Positions 1 through 6,517 of a stretch of 11,064 nucleotides of DNA are shown here, in pieces. The DNA comes from CAYYAU01 sp964469765 [NCBI: uncultured Clostridia bacterium] (lineage in GTDB: Bacteria; UBA6262; WVXT01; CAYYAU01), in assembly GCA_964469765.1 (NCBI GenBank), contig CAYYAU010000021.1:1-11064 (forward strand), written 5' to 3'. The notes beneath the pieces were generated by a model. It worked only from the letters and a program-made list of their open reading frames with translations. It ran no database searches and had not been told where the DNA came from. The position numbers and the translations under genes are program-made. The number at the start of each line of letters is the position of its first letter. The stretch's first letter is position 1.

Positions 1-374
1 CAAAAGGAGAGTTTAGTGATTGGTCAGCAGGACAGTTTAAAACTATAAAATCAGCATCTTCATTAGGAATAGAGGATTGCGATTTAGAGATTGATTGGAA
101 TAACCCATTTAATCCTTATGAAGGTAATTACACCATCATTAAGTATTATATTCCTCAAGGCGTAGATGAAGAGGTTACTTTAAGGATATACGATTTTTCA
201 GGAAGACTAGTGAAAACCCTTGTTGATAAAGAGGTTAAACAGGATGGAACCACTTATACGGTTCGTTGGTATGGCACAGATAATAATGGAAGAAGAGTCG
301 GAAGTGGTGTTTACTTTGCAAATATTAAGATAGGGGATTATACGAATACAAAAACGGTTACAGTTGTTAAGTAA
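1..374 (+). CDS. Secreted protein, C-terminal end with T9SS type A / FlgD-like sorting domain (5' truncated)
   Basis: Only the last 123 codons are present; the frame is open to the left edge and ends at TAA 372-374. The visible part is an Ig-like beta-sandwich of the FlgD-like/type IX sorting class. It starts at WNNPFNPYEGN and continues with a YYIPQG strand, VTLRIYDFSGRLVKTLVD, a VRWYGTDNNGRRVGSGVY turn and a final TKTVTVVK strand. In Bacteroidetes-type systems such domains steer a protein across the outer membrane through the type IX machinery and are then cleaved or anchored; related FlgD-like tails occur in many candidate phyla. The function of the upstream portion cannot be told from here. 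The next gene encodes a PorV/PorQ-like barrel, which fits a cell-surface locus. The domain call is sound; actual type IX export is inferred. Confidence 0.85.
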   Translation, partial: KGEFSDWSAGQFKTIKSASSLGIEDCDLEIDWNNPFNPYEGNYTIIKYYIPQGVDEEVTLRIYDFSGRLVKTLVDKEVKQDGTTYTVRWYGTDNNGRRVGSGVYFANIKIGDYTNTKTVTVVK

Positions 375-381
375 CGTTGAT

Positions 382-481
382 TACCACCGCTAACAAGCTG
401 AAAGTCGCTGAAAACCTTATCCCGAGTTTAAGAAAGTTGCGTTCAGCGTAAATCAGCTTACTATCAGCGTAGTTCAGCTTC
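382..481. repeat. Intergenic inverted-repeat element built of phased TCAGC/GCTGA motifs
   Basis: This fills most of the 133-bp spacer between the two envelope genes. The right half carries four copies of a TCAGC core (TTCAGCGTA 442-450, ATCAGCTTA 452-460, ATCAGCGTA 463-471, TTCAGCTTC 473-481), starting 10, 11 and 10 bp apart, about one helical turn each. The left half carries the complement (GCTAA at 389, GCTGAA at 397 and 407). Bases 395-412 can pair with 442-459 at 14 of 18 positions, and equally well with 463-480, so two alternative hairpins are possible. No ORF of note is present. It may be a member of a dispersed intergenic palindrome family, a protein-binding array or a transcript-stabilising hairpin; the sequence does not decide between these. 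Confidence 0.6.
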
Positions 482-507
482 TACAAAAAGCGAGATTAGA
501 GATTATT

Positions 508-2436
508 ATGAAAAAGGCTATTATCATTCTTATATTTCTATTAATAACAGATGGGATATTTGCAGCAACAGGAGCTAATTTCTTAAGGGTTCCTTTAGGT
601 CCGCGTGCTATTAGTATGGGACAGTCCTTTACGGGTGTTTCTGATGATGTTTTTGCTATTCATTACAATCCTGCTGGATTGAGTTTTATATCCTACTCAC
701 AGGTTCAATCAATGCACTCCTTATGGATAAACAACTCAGGTATTGAGTTTGTTGGATATATCCAACCACTTTCTTTAGGTGGATTTTCAACAAGTATTAT
801 ATATACCCATTTACCTAAGATGGATAAGATTGAACAAGGAGAAAATAAAGGCAGTTTCACTGCATACACTTACTGGGGAAATTTTGGATTTGGTTTTCCT
901 TTAAGTAACAGTTTAGGTTTAGGAATTAATATTAAAGGGATTCAGTCCTCTATTGATAACCAAACAGCAAACACCATTGCTTGTGATTTAGGTTTTATGG
1001 TACGCTCCTCAAATAAAAGATTTAAGTTTGGATGCGCTGCTCAGAATATTGGTATGGGGTTAAGGTTTAAAAAAGAGAATGATTCCTTACCGTTAATTTA
1101 TAGAGTAGGTAGCTCTTACAGATTTGACCTACCGCGAGAATACTCAAAGATTATTTTATCTATAGATGGAGTAAGACTTCCTGAAGAAAACTATGAGGTT
1201 TCTTTTGGATTTGAGCATACCTTATTTGATATTCTATCAATAAGGGCAGGTTACAAGTATCCTTTCTGGAAAGATGGACTGGATAGCCTTTCCAGAATGA
1301 GAGCTGGTATTGGAATAAACTATAATGGGATTTTAATCAATTATGCATGGCATCCATTTGCTACATTAGGGACTATTCATCATTTTTCTTTAGGCTACTC
1401 CTTTGGAATAAAGGTAACGCCTATAGTAAAGGTCTTTCTTACAGCAAAGCCATTTATCTTTTCACCTAACAATGACAAAGTAAAAGATACCACTAGACTT
1501 TTAATCTCAGGTGAAAATCTGGATAAGACTATTGAATGGGAGTTAGATATAAAGAATAAGAATTTAGTTATTGTAAAGACATTTAAAGGAGAGATTCCTC
1601 CATCTGTTATAGGTTGGGATGGAAAGGATGATTTTAAAGATACCCTGCCAGATGGGGTGTATTCTGCTATTATTAACATAACAGAAAAAGGCAATATTAA
1701 AAGTAAAAGTTTAGAAGAACAGATTATTATTGATACCACCCCTCCCAAGTTGGGATTAAAGATAAGTTCAACCACATTTTCGCCAAATGGAGATGGTATA
1801 AATGATAAACTTGATATTGAAACCTCCATTGAAGAGAAAAACAGAGTCAAGGAGGCAAAGATTGAGATTTTTAATAGAAAGAACAATTTAGTTAAGACCT
1901 TAAAAATTCTTCCAACAGAAGAGAAAATTCAGTGGGATGGAAAAGATGACTATTATGGAGAGGTTGTGCCAAATGGTAAGTATAAAATAATACTTTCTGG
2001 TGAGGATATTTCAGGGAACAAAGCAGAGATAAGTTCAGAGGTTATGGTGTTTGTTCCGCCAAAGAAGATAAAGATTGTAGAAAAGAAGAAAGGACTTGTT
2101 ATTACCCTTACATCAAAGGTGTTGTTCGGAAGTGGTAAATATACTTTACAGAAAAGTGCTTATGAATCCTTAGATGAAGTTATAAATGTATTAATTACAT
2201 ATCCTGATAAAAAAATCTCAATTGAAGGTCATACTGATACTGTAGGAGGTGCAGAGTATAACCAAAAACTCTCCGAAAAAAGAGCTTATTCTGTATATAA
2301 ATACCTTCTTGATAAAGGCATTAATAAAGAAAGAATGTCTATAAAAGGCTGGGGTGAAACCAAACCTATTGCTCCAAATACCACCAATGCAGGAAGAGCC
2401 GCAAATCGTAGAGTTGAGGTAATTATATTGAAATAA
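508..2436 (+). CDS. PorV/PorQ-like outer-membrane barrel fused to two FlgD-type Ig domains and a C-terminal OmpA domain
   Basis: A 642-residue envelope protein. Residues 1-19 are a signal peptide (KK, hydrophobic run, cleavage near FA/AT). Residues 20 to about 305 resemble PorV/PorQ (UPF0164) barrels, with the family opening GANFLRVPLGPRAISMG and YNPAGLSF, and many alternating strands rich in Gly and aromatics. Two Ig-like modules follow: FSPNNDK at 318 with WDGKDDFKDTLPDGVY at 370-385, and FSPNGDGINDK at 424 with WDGKDDYYGEVVPNGKY at 475-491. Residues 530-642 are an OmpA-like peptidoglycan-binding domain with EGHTDTVGGAEYNQKLSEKR; Asp577 and Arg592 match the pair that grips diaminopimelate in OmpA. 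The protein probably spans the outer membrane and ties it to the wall. PorV itself is a type IX shuttle protein without an OmpA domain, so this fusion may be a scaffold rather than a true PorV. The ribosome binding site is weak (AGAG at 499-502), but the signal peptide supports this start. Confidence 0.85.
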   Translation: MKKAIIILIFLLITDGIFAATGANFLRVPLGPRAISMGQSFTGVSDDVFAIHYNPAGLSFISYSQVQSMHSLWINNSGIEFVGYIQPLSLGGFSTSIIYTHLPKMDKIEQGENKGSFTAYTYWGNFGFGFPLSNSLGLGINIKGIQSSIDNQTANTIACDLGFMVRSSNKRFKFGCAAQNIGMGLRFKKENDSLPLIYRVGSSYRFDLPREYSKIILSIDGVRLPEENYEVSFGFEHTLFDILSIRAGYKYPFWKDGLDSLSRMRAGIGINYNGILINYAWHPFATLGTIHHFSLGYSFGIKVTPIVKVFLTAKPFIFSPNNDKVKDTTRLLISGENLDKTIEWELDIKNKNLVIVKTFKGEIPPSVIGWDGKDDFKDTLPDGVYSAIINITEKGNIKSKSLEEQIIIDTTPPKLGLKISSTTFSPNGDGINDKLDIETSIEEKNRVKEAKIEIFNRKNNLVKTLKILPTEEKIQWDGKDDYYGEVVPNGKYKIILSGEDISGNKAEISSEVMVFVPPKKIKIVEKKKGLVITLTSKVLFGSGKYTLQKSAYESLDEVINVLITYPDKKISIEGHTDTVGGAEYNQKLSEKRAYSVYKYLLDKGINKERMSIKGWGETKPIAPNTTNAGRAANRRVEVIILK

Positions 2437-2464
2437 AAATGTAGAAGATGGACACCGCTGATAA

Positions 2465-2604
2465 CCCCGAACCAGAACAGAGTTCGGTTCAGGGCAGGAC
2501 CCCGAAGCAGAACAGAGTTCGGTTCAGGGCAGGTCCCCGAACCAGAACAAAGTTCGGTTCAGGGCAGACCCCCGAACCAGAACAGAGTTCGATTCAGGGC
2601 AGGC
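2465..2604. repeat. Four tandem 35-bp hairpin-forming repeats
   Basis: Units run 2465-2499, 2500-2534, 2535-2569 and 2570-2604, each starting CCCCGAA and differing at only a few bases. The period is exactly 35 bp in all cases and there are no spacers. Each unit is self-complementary: GAACC, a bulged A, GAAC, a three-base loop, GTTC, GGTTC, a bulged A, then GGG pairing with the leading CCC. The array is markedly richer in G+C than the surrounding genome. Since 35 is not a multiple of three, any reading frame through it changes register in each unit, so it is not a repeat protein. It lies 28 bp after the PorV-OmpA stop and 55 bp before rplY. Possible roles are a transcript-end or stability structure, a REP-like nucleoid site, or simple minisatellite expansion. 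Confidence 0.9.
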
Positions 2605-2632
2605 GCGGATTAACGTTGAATAGTCTATCCGC
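2605..2632. repeat. Short inverted repeat GCGGAT...ATCCGC just after the tandem array
   Basis: GCGGAT at 2605-2610 is the perfect complement of ATCCGC at 2627-2632, with a 16-base loop that contains TAACGTTGA. The same nine bases occur at 372-380, overlapping the stop codon of the first gene, again followed within about ten bases by CCGCT. The stem is short and there is no T-run, so it is a weak terminator candidate. It is more likely the right edge of the intergenic repeat element that surrounds the 35-bp units. Confidence 0.4.
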
Positions 2633-2659
2633 TTCTATTCTTTAAAAAGGAGGAGACAT

Positions 2660-3376
2660 ATGGCTGAAGAAATTTTACTTAATGCGTCTTTACGAAAGAT
2701 TGTTCATTCTACCTCTTCTCGAAATACAAAACAAAAGGGTCTAAACACCTTTAGAAAAGAGGGAAAAATTCCAGCTATTCTTTATGGGGCTGGTAAAAAA
2801 GGTGTTCCTTTATTTATAGACTATAAGGAGTTTATTCATCTTTATCATAAGGTAAAACATGCTGAGAATATCCTTATTTCTTTGAAGGTAGATAATACTA
2901 AAAATCCAGAACCAACCATTATTAAAGAGATTCAGATTGACCATGTAAAAAAGAGAATTTTGCATATTGATTTTCAGAGGGTTTCTTTGAAGAAGAAAAT
3001 AGAAGTAAATGTACCAATTGAGGTTATAGGAGAGTCTATTGGAGTCAAGGAAGGTGGTATTCTTGACCATATTATAAGGGAAATTAAGGTTAGATGTTAT
3101 CCTAACCAAATTCCAGAGAACCTCAAACTGGATGTTTCCTCATTAAATATTGGGGATGTATTATTAGTAAAACAGATAGAGGCCCCTGAGGGAGTTGAAG
3201 TATTAGATTCACCTGAGGATATAGTAATTAGTATTGTAAAGCCTACAAGAATAGAAGAGAAACCGCCTGAGGAGGCTGTTGAAGAAGAAATGGTTGAACC
3301 AGAAGTAATTAAGAAAGGTAAAAAGGAAGAAGAAGAGAAGCCAGAGGAAGAAAAAGAAGAAAAAGAACAGAAATGA
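2660..3376 (+). CDS. rplY: 50S ribosomal protein L25 (TL5/CTC family) with E/K-rich tail
   Basis: A 238-residue L25 of the long CTC type. Residues 5-103 form the 5S rRNA-binding domain, with FRKEGKIPAILYGAGK at 31-46 and IQIDHVKKRILHIDFQRV at 91-108. Residues 110-197 form the CTC beta domain, with KKKIEVNVPIEVIGESIGVK and NLKLDVSSLNIGD. The last 40 or so residues are a charged Glu/Lys run of low complexity, longer than in many relatives. In the ribosome L25/CTC binds 5S rRNA in the central protuberance. The start is fixed by a near-consensus Shine-Dalgarno (AAAGGAGG, 2646-2653) six bases before ATG. pth follows 41 bp downstream; this pairing is very common in bacteria and supports both calls. 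Confidence 0.95.
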   Translation: MAEEILLNASLRKIVHSTSSRNTKQKGLNTFRKEGKIPAILYGAGKKGVPLFIDYKEFIHLYHKVKHAENILISLKVDNTKNPEPTIIKEIQIDHVKKRILHIDFQRVSLKKKIEVNVPIEVIGESIGVKEGGILDHIIREIKVRCYPNQIPENLKLDVSSLNIGDVLLVKQIEAPEGVEVLDSPEDIVISIVKPTRIEEKPPEEAVEEEMVEPEVIKKGKKEEEEKPEEEKEEKEQK

Positions 3377-3380
3377 TAGA

Positions 3381-3402
3381 AATCTTCTAATAGAGGAAGA
3401 TT
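3381..3402 (+). other. Small hairpin in the rplY-pth spacer
   Basis: AATCTTC at 3381-3387 pairs perfectly with GAAGATT at 3396-3402, leaving an eight-base loop, five bases after the rplY stop. There is no following T-run, so it is not a convincing intrinsic terminator. The only purine-rich Shine-Dalgarno-like stretch before pth (GAGGAAG, 3393-3399) lies within it, but 18 bases from the pth ATG, too far for normal use. It may be an RNA processing or coupling structure, or chance in AT-rich DNA. Confidence 0.3.
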
Positions 3403-3417
3403 CACAAAGAAAACCTA

Positions 3418-4005
3418 ATGAAAAAACTTTTAATAATTGGGCTGGGTAATCCTGGAAAAAGATATCAATTAACAAGACATAATATAGGTTTTAGAGTTTT
3501 AGATAGACTTGCCTTATTATGGGAACTTAGTTGGCAGGCTTCAAGTACAAAAAGTCTTGTATGTGAGAAAAAACGTCCCTATAGAATTGTGTTAGCAAAA
3601 CCACTTACCTATATGAATCTTTCGGGAGATGCTTTAGTTTTATTGCGGGTATATTATCAAATTGCAATAGAACAGATTTTGGTTGTGTGTGATGATTTTT
3701 CTTTAGAACTTGGACAGATAAGGATTAGAAAAAAGGGTTCTTCAGGGGGACATAAAGGTCTTGATTCATTGTTAAGAGTTACAGAGACAGATCAGATTGC
3801 AAGAATACGGTTAGGAATAGGACATCCTTATAAGGATGAACAGGAGTATGTGTTAGAGAAGTTTAAGAAGGAAGAAGAACCAATTGTTGAGGAAATGATA
3901 AATAAAGCCTGTCAGGCAATTGAAACAATTATTAGTTCCGGTATAGAAAATGCTATGAATAAGTTTAATATAAAGAATGCACAAATAAAGAAAATTCGTA
4001 AGTAA
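3418..4005 (+). CDS. pth: Peptidyl-tRNA hydrolase
   Basis: A 195-residue bacterial Pth, the normal length. It frees tRNA by cutting the ester bond in peptidyl-tRNAs that drop off stalled ribosomes. Family hallmarks seen: IIGLGNPGKRYQLTRHNIGF at the N-terminus with Asn11 and the catalytic His21, TYMNLSG with Asn67, VVCDDFSLELG with Asp92 as the partner of the His, then GSSGGHKGLDSLL and RIRLGIGHP. One departure from the E. coli enzyme is clear: the substrate-binding Asn114 of the GGHNGL motif is Lys113 here. The ATG at 3418 has no good Shine-Dalgarno, so translation is probably coupled to rplY. The rplY-pth order and conserved catalytic residues make the identity firm. Confidence 0.96.
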   Translation: MKKLLIIGLGNPGKRYQLTRHNIGFRVLDRLALLWELSWQASSTKSLVCEKKRPYRIVLAKPLTYMNLSGDALVLLRVYYQIAIEQILVVCDDFSLELGQIRIRKKGSSGGHKGLDSLLRVTETDQIARIRLGIGHPYKDEQEYVLEKFKKEEEPIVEEMINKACQAIETIISSGIENAMNKFNIKNAQIKKIRK

Positions 4006-4057
4006 TGTAATTTGTATTTTTTAAATAGTTAATGTAAGCGATTAGCTGGAGAAGATT

Positions 4058-4537
4058 ATGAAAATAAAAGATGTTATGATAAAAAAGGTTATTTCTGTTA
4101 AGAGAGCAACTCCTTTACGAGATATTATGGAAATATTTAAGAACTTTCATAGTTTCCCTGTCCTGCCAGTTGTTGACAATGAAAATAGGGTTGTTGGGAT
4201 TATTACTTTTGATGATATCTTAAAGGTTTTTTCTCCTCACAATATCTATCTTTCAAAAATTTTAAGGTCCGTAACATTGCTTGAAGAAGACCAAATGGAT
4301 TTGTCTATTGTAGATCTTCCCTCTGAAGCGGGTATACTGTTTGTAGCTGATGATTTAATGAATCCAGAGTTTATCACTATTGATGAAGAAGAATTGATTA
4401 ATAAAGCGCATTCCTTAATGAAAATGTATAAAAGAGATAGAATTATTGTAGTAGATAAAGAAAAAAAACTTGTTGGGATTGTAAGTCTTTTTGATATTAT
4501 TCTTGGAATATTTAAAGAAAAAGGAATTTGTCATTAG
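4058..4537 (+). CDS. Two-CBS-domain protein
   Basis: A 159-residue soluble protein made of a tandem CBS (Bateman) module. CBS1 is about residues 1-57 (KDVMIKKVISV...PVVDNENRVVGIITFDDIL) and CBS2 about 97-153 (ADDLMNPEFITIDEE...IVVDKEKKLVGIVSLFDIIL). An unusual 40-residue linker (58-96) separates them. Such pairs bind adenosine nucleotides or related ligands in the cleft and act as regulatory subunits. A Shine-Dalgarno (TGGAGAAG, 4047-4054) precedes ATG closely. The next gene encodes a cation/proton antiporter lacking a cytoplasmic regulatory domain, so a regulatory partnership is plausible, but it is inferred only from proximity across a 176-bp spacer. Confidence 0.88.
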   Translation: MKIKDVMIKKVISVKRATPLRDIMEIFKNFHSFPVLPVVDNENRVVGIITFDDILKVFSPHNIYLSKILRSVTLLEEDQMDLSIVDLPSEAGILFVADDLMNPEFITIDEEELINKAHSLMKMYKRDRIIVVDKEKKLVGIVSLFDIILGIFKEKGICH

Positions 4538-4605
4538 AATTTGTAAAATTTTTATGCGTGTAATGAGATAAAAGTATTAGAGAACCTTGATGTATCGCCT
4601 TTTTA

Positions 4606-4634
4606 GTGGATATGTCCACCGCATTACCAGTGGA
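4606..4634 (+). promoter_or_regulatory. Possible switching hairpin upstream of the antiporter gene
   Basis: The 176-bp spacer 4538-4713 holds GTGGA (4606-4610), TCCAC (4615-4619) and GTGGA (4630-4634). The middle TCCAC can pair with either flanking copy, giving two mutually exclusive five-base stems with loops of four and ten bases. The start of the antiporter gene lies 80 bases further on. No known riboswitch consensus was recognised and no T-run follows, so a regulatory role is only a possibility. The rest of the spacer is AT-rich and shows no gene. Confidence 0.25.
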
Positions 4635-4713
4635 GAAAGAAAGTTTCTTATATTTAATAAATAAGCAAAAAATCTTTCAATTCTTAAGTTAATTCTGTGA
4701 AGAATCTTTAATT

Positions 4714-5886
4714 ATGAATATACTTTTAAGTTTTGGCTTAATTTTCTTAACAGCATGGATTGGTTCAAAACTTGTTCAATATATAAAATTGCCTCAGGTT
4801 ACTGCTTATATTATTTTGGGAATAGTGATAGGTCCTGAATTTTCAGACCTTATTCATGGGAATATTCTGCAGAGTGTAGATACAATTTCAAGTATAGGTT
4901 TGGGTTTAATAGCCTTTAATTTAGGTCAAAATTTTTCTTTTCAACATTTTAAAAGGATAAGAAAGACTGTTCTTTGGATATCTATATTAGAAGCAGTAGG
5001 AGCATGGATTTTTGTGACAATGGGTTCACATTTTATTGCAAAAGTTCCTTTTTCTATATCCTTTTTGTTAGGTGCTTTAGCCTCAGCCACTGCTCCTGCA
5101 GCAACTGTTATGGTAATAAGGGAGTATAGAAGTCATGGAGTTTTAACAGATACTTTACTAGGAGTAGTTGCTATTGATGACTTATGGTGTTTAATTATTC
5201 TGGCTTTTTCTATATCTTTAGTAAGGACACTAACTCAAGGAATGGAGCATACACTTTCTTTCTTACCCGTTGTTTTTAAAACATTTGTTGAAATCTGCGG
5301 AGCATTCCTTTTGGGTGGAGTTATAGCATGGATATTAAACTTTTTTTCTTGGTATATAAGGACTAAAAGGGAGCTTCTTATATATACGATAGCTCTTTTT
5401 CTTGTTGCTTTAGGGCTTGCTAAATTTTTCCATTTTTCCTTACTATTAACATGTCTTTTTATGGGAGCCTTTGTTACTAATTTAAGTAAAACAAGTTTTA
5501 GATTTTTTGATGTATTAAAAGAGATAGATGCTCCGATATATTTACTTTTTTTTGTTTTAGCAGGTGCAAATCTAGAAATAGGTTTACTTAAACATCTTGG
5601 TCTAATTGGGATAATTTATATACTTTTTAGAATTAGCGGCAAATTTATAGGGGCATATTTTGGTGGGATTTTTTCATCCGCACCTCAAAAAATAAAAAAG
5701 TATTTAGGACTTGGTTTAATACCCCAAGCAGGTGTAGCGTTAGGAGGAGCGTTAGTAGTAAAATCTGTTTTCCCTAAAATAGGTGGACTGATATTTACAA
5801 CTATTGTTAGTGCAACAGTTATAAATGAATTAATAGGGCCTATCCTTACAAAAGCTGTATTGACAAAAGCGGATGAGATTTCTTAG
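4714..5886 (+). CDS. CPA2-family cation/proton antiporter (Na_H_Exchanger domain)
   Basis: A 390-residue integral membrane protein with about 12 hydrophobic segments, matching the transport domain of the monovalent cation:proton antiporter-2 family (PF00999). Typical features are LPQVTAYIILGIVIGPEF at 27-43, GALASATAPAATVMVIREY at 120-138 (the unwound-helix segment) and VVAIDDLWCL at 151-160. Asp155-Asp156 match the paired aspartates of NhaA/NapA-type electrogenic Na+/H+ antiporters, whereas KefB/KefC have Gln-Asp at this place. It lacks the Kef TrkA-N (RCK) tail, so a KefC label would be wrong. The upstream CBS protein may supply the missing regulation. DUF502 follows after 22 bp and the pyrophosphatase homologue after that, so the three probably form one operon. 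The Shine-Dalgarno is weak (TGAAGAA, 4698-4704). Confidence 0.9.
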   Translation: MNILLSFGLIFLTAWIGSKLVQYIKLPQVTAYIILGIVIGPEFSDLIHGNILQSVDTISSIGLGLIAFNLGQNFSFQHFKRIRKTVLWISILEAVGAWIFVTMGSHFIAKVPFSISFLLGALASATAPAATVMVIREYRSHGVLTDTLLGVVAIDDLWCLIILAFSISLVRTLTQGMEHTLSFLPVVFKTFVEICGAFLLGGVIAWILNFFSWYIRTKRELLIYTIALFLVALGLAKFFHFSLLLTCLFMGAFVTNLSKTSFRFFDVLKEIDAPIYLLFFVLAGANLEIGLLKHLGLIGIIYILFRISGKFIGAYFGGIFSSAPQKIKKYLGLGLIPQAGVALGGALVVKSVFPKIGGLIFTTIVSATVINELIGPILTKAVLTKADEIS

Positions 5887-5908
5887 AAAAAAAGTATAGG
5901 ATAAAAAT

Positions 5909-6502
5909 ATGCCTATCTTTAGAAAATATTTTATCACAGGTTTAACTGTATTACTTCCGGTTGGCTTTACTATTTATATAGTCTGGTTAATCTTTCGTTT
6001 TTTTGGCGCCATCCTTTCTCCTTTGGTTTACAGAATTAGTTATCTTTCCAATTTTCCACCTATCTTGATAACACTATTAAGTATCATTGCCACAGGTATT
6101 ATAATATGGATAATAGGAGTTGTTACCACTAATATCATTGGACGATATGTCCTTCGGATATTTGAAACACTTCTACTTAGATTGCCGTTTATAAATAAAA
6201 TATATAGAACATTTCGCCAGATTGTTGAGATGGCTTTGTTTTCTAGAAAATCCTTTAATAAGGTTGTTTTCATAGAGTATCCAAGAAAAGGAATAAGAAC
6301 ATTGGCTTTTGTTACAAATGAGATTGAAATAGAGGGAAAAAAACAGTGTATTGTTTTTTTACCCACTACTCCAAACCCAATGTCAGGATTCTTCTTAATT
6401 CTTCCTGAGGACCAAACTCAGCCCACTAAGATGAATGTTGAAGAGGCATTAAAAGTAATTATTTCAGGAGGAATTATTTTACCGCAGGCATTTAAACATT
6501 AA
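5909..6502 (+). CDS. DUF502 family membrane protein
   Basis: A 197-residue protein of the DUF502 (LIKE-COV-type) family. It starts FRKYFITGLTVLLPVGFTIY, with two transmembrane helices (about 10-33 and 52-74). Then come the family signatures RLPFINKIYRTFRQI (91-105), FIEYPRKGIRTLAFVT (121-136), VFLPTTPNPMSGFFLILP (149-166) and VEEALKVIISGGI (177-189). The length is normal and nothing is truncated. The biochemical function of the family is not established. AGGATA at 5898-5903 is a modest ribosome binding site. Its place between the antiporter and the pyrophosphatase-like gene (gaps of 22 and 15 bp) argues for a shared membrane role, but not a particular one. Confidence 0.93.
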   Translation: MPIFRKYFITGLTVLLPVGFTIYIVWLIFRFFGAILSPLVYRISYLSNFPPILITLLSIIATGIIIWIIGVVTTNIIGRYVLRIFETLLLRLPFINKIYRTFRQIVEMALFSRKSFNKVVFIEYPRKGIRTLAFVTNEIEIEGKKQCIVFLPTTPNPMSGFFLILPEDQTQPTKMNVEEALKVIISGGIILPQAFKH

Positions 6503-6517
6503 AATAAAGGAGATGAT

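Noticed and set aside
1395-1886. Minus-strand open frame of 163 codons inside the PorV-OmpA gene
   Set aside because: It is antisense to well-defined Ig domains, has no family resemblance and no clear start signal; it is a shadow of the AT-rich coding strand.
2465-2604. CRISPR array
   Set aside because: The 35-bp units abut one another with no unique spacers, and no cas genes are nearby.
2448-2645. A 65-codon open frame across the 35-bp repeats
   Set aside because: The repeat period is not a multiple of three, so the same DNA is read in changing frames. There is no properly spaced ribosome binding site and the peptide resembles nothing. The hairpin structure explains the sequence better.
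3097-3475. Minus-strand open frames rich in Ser/Phe opposite the rplY tail
   Set aside because: They are the complement of the purine-rich Glu/Lys tail codons, which naturally lack stops on the opposite strand.
4538-4713. Known riboswitch (for example the c-di-AMP ydaO type) before the antiporter
   Set aside because: No conserved core of that or another familiar class could be recognised; only short stems are present.
4714-5886. KefB/KefC glutathione-gated potassium efflux protein
   Set aside because: It lacks the C-terminal RCK/TrkA-N domain and has Asp-Asp instead of Gln-Asp at the ion site.
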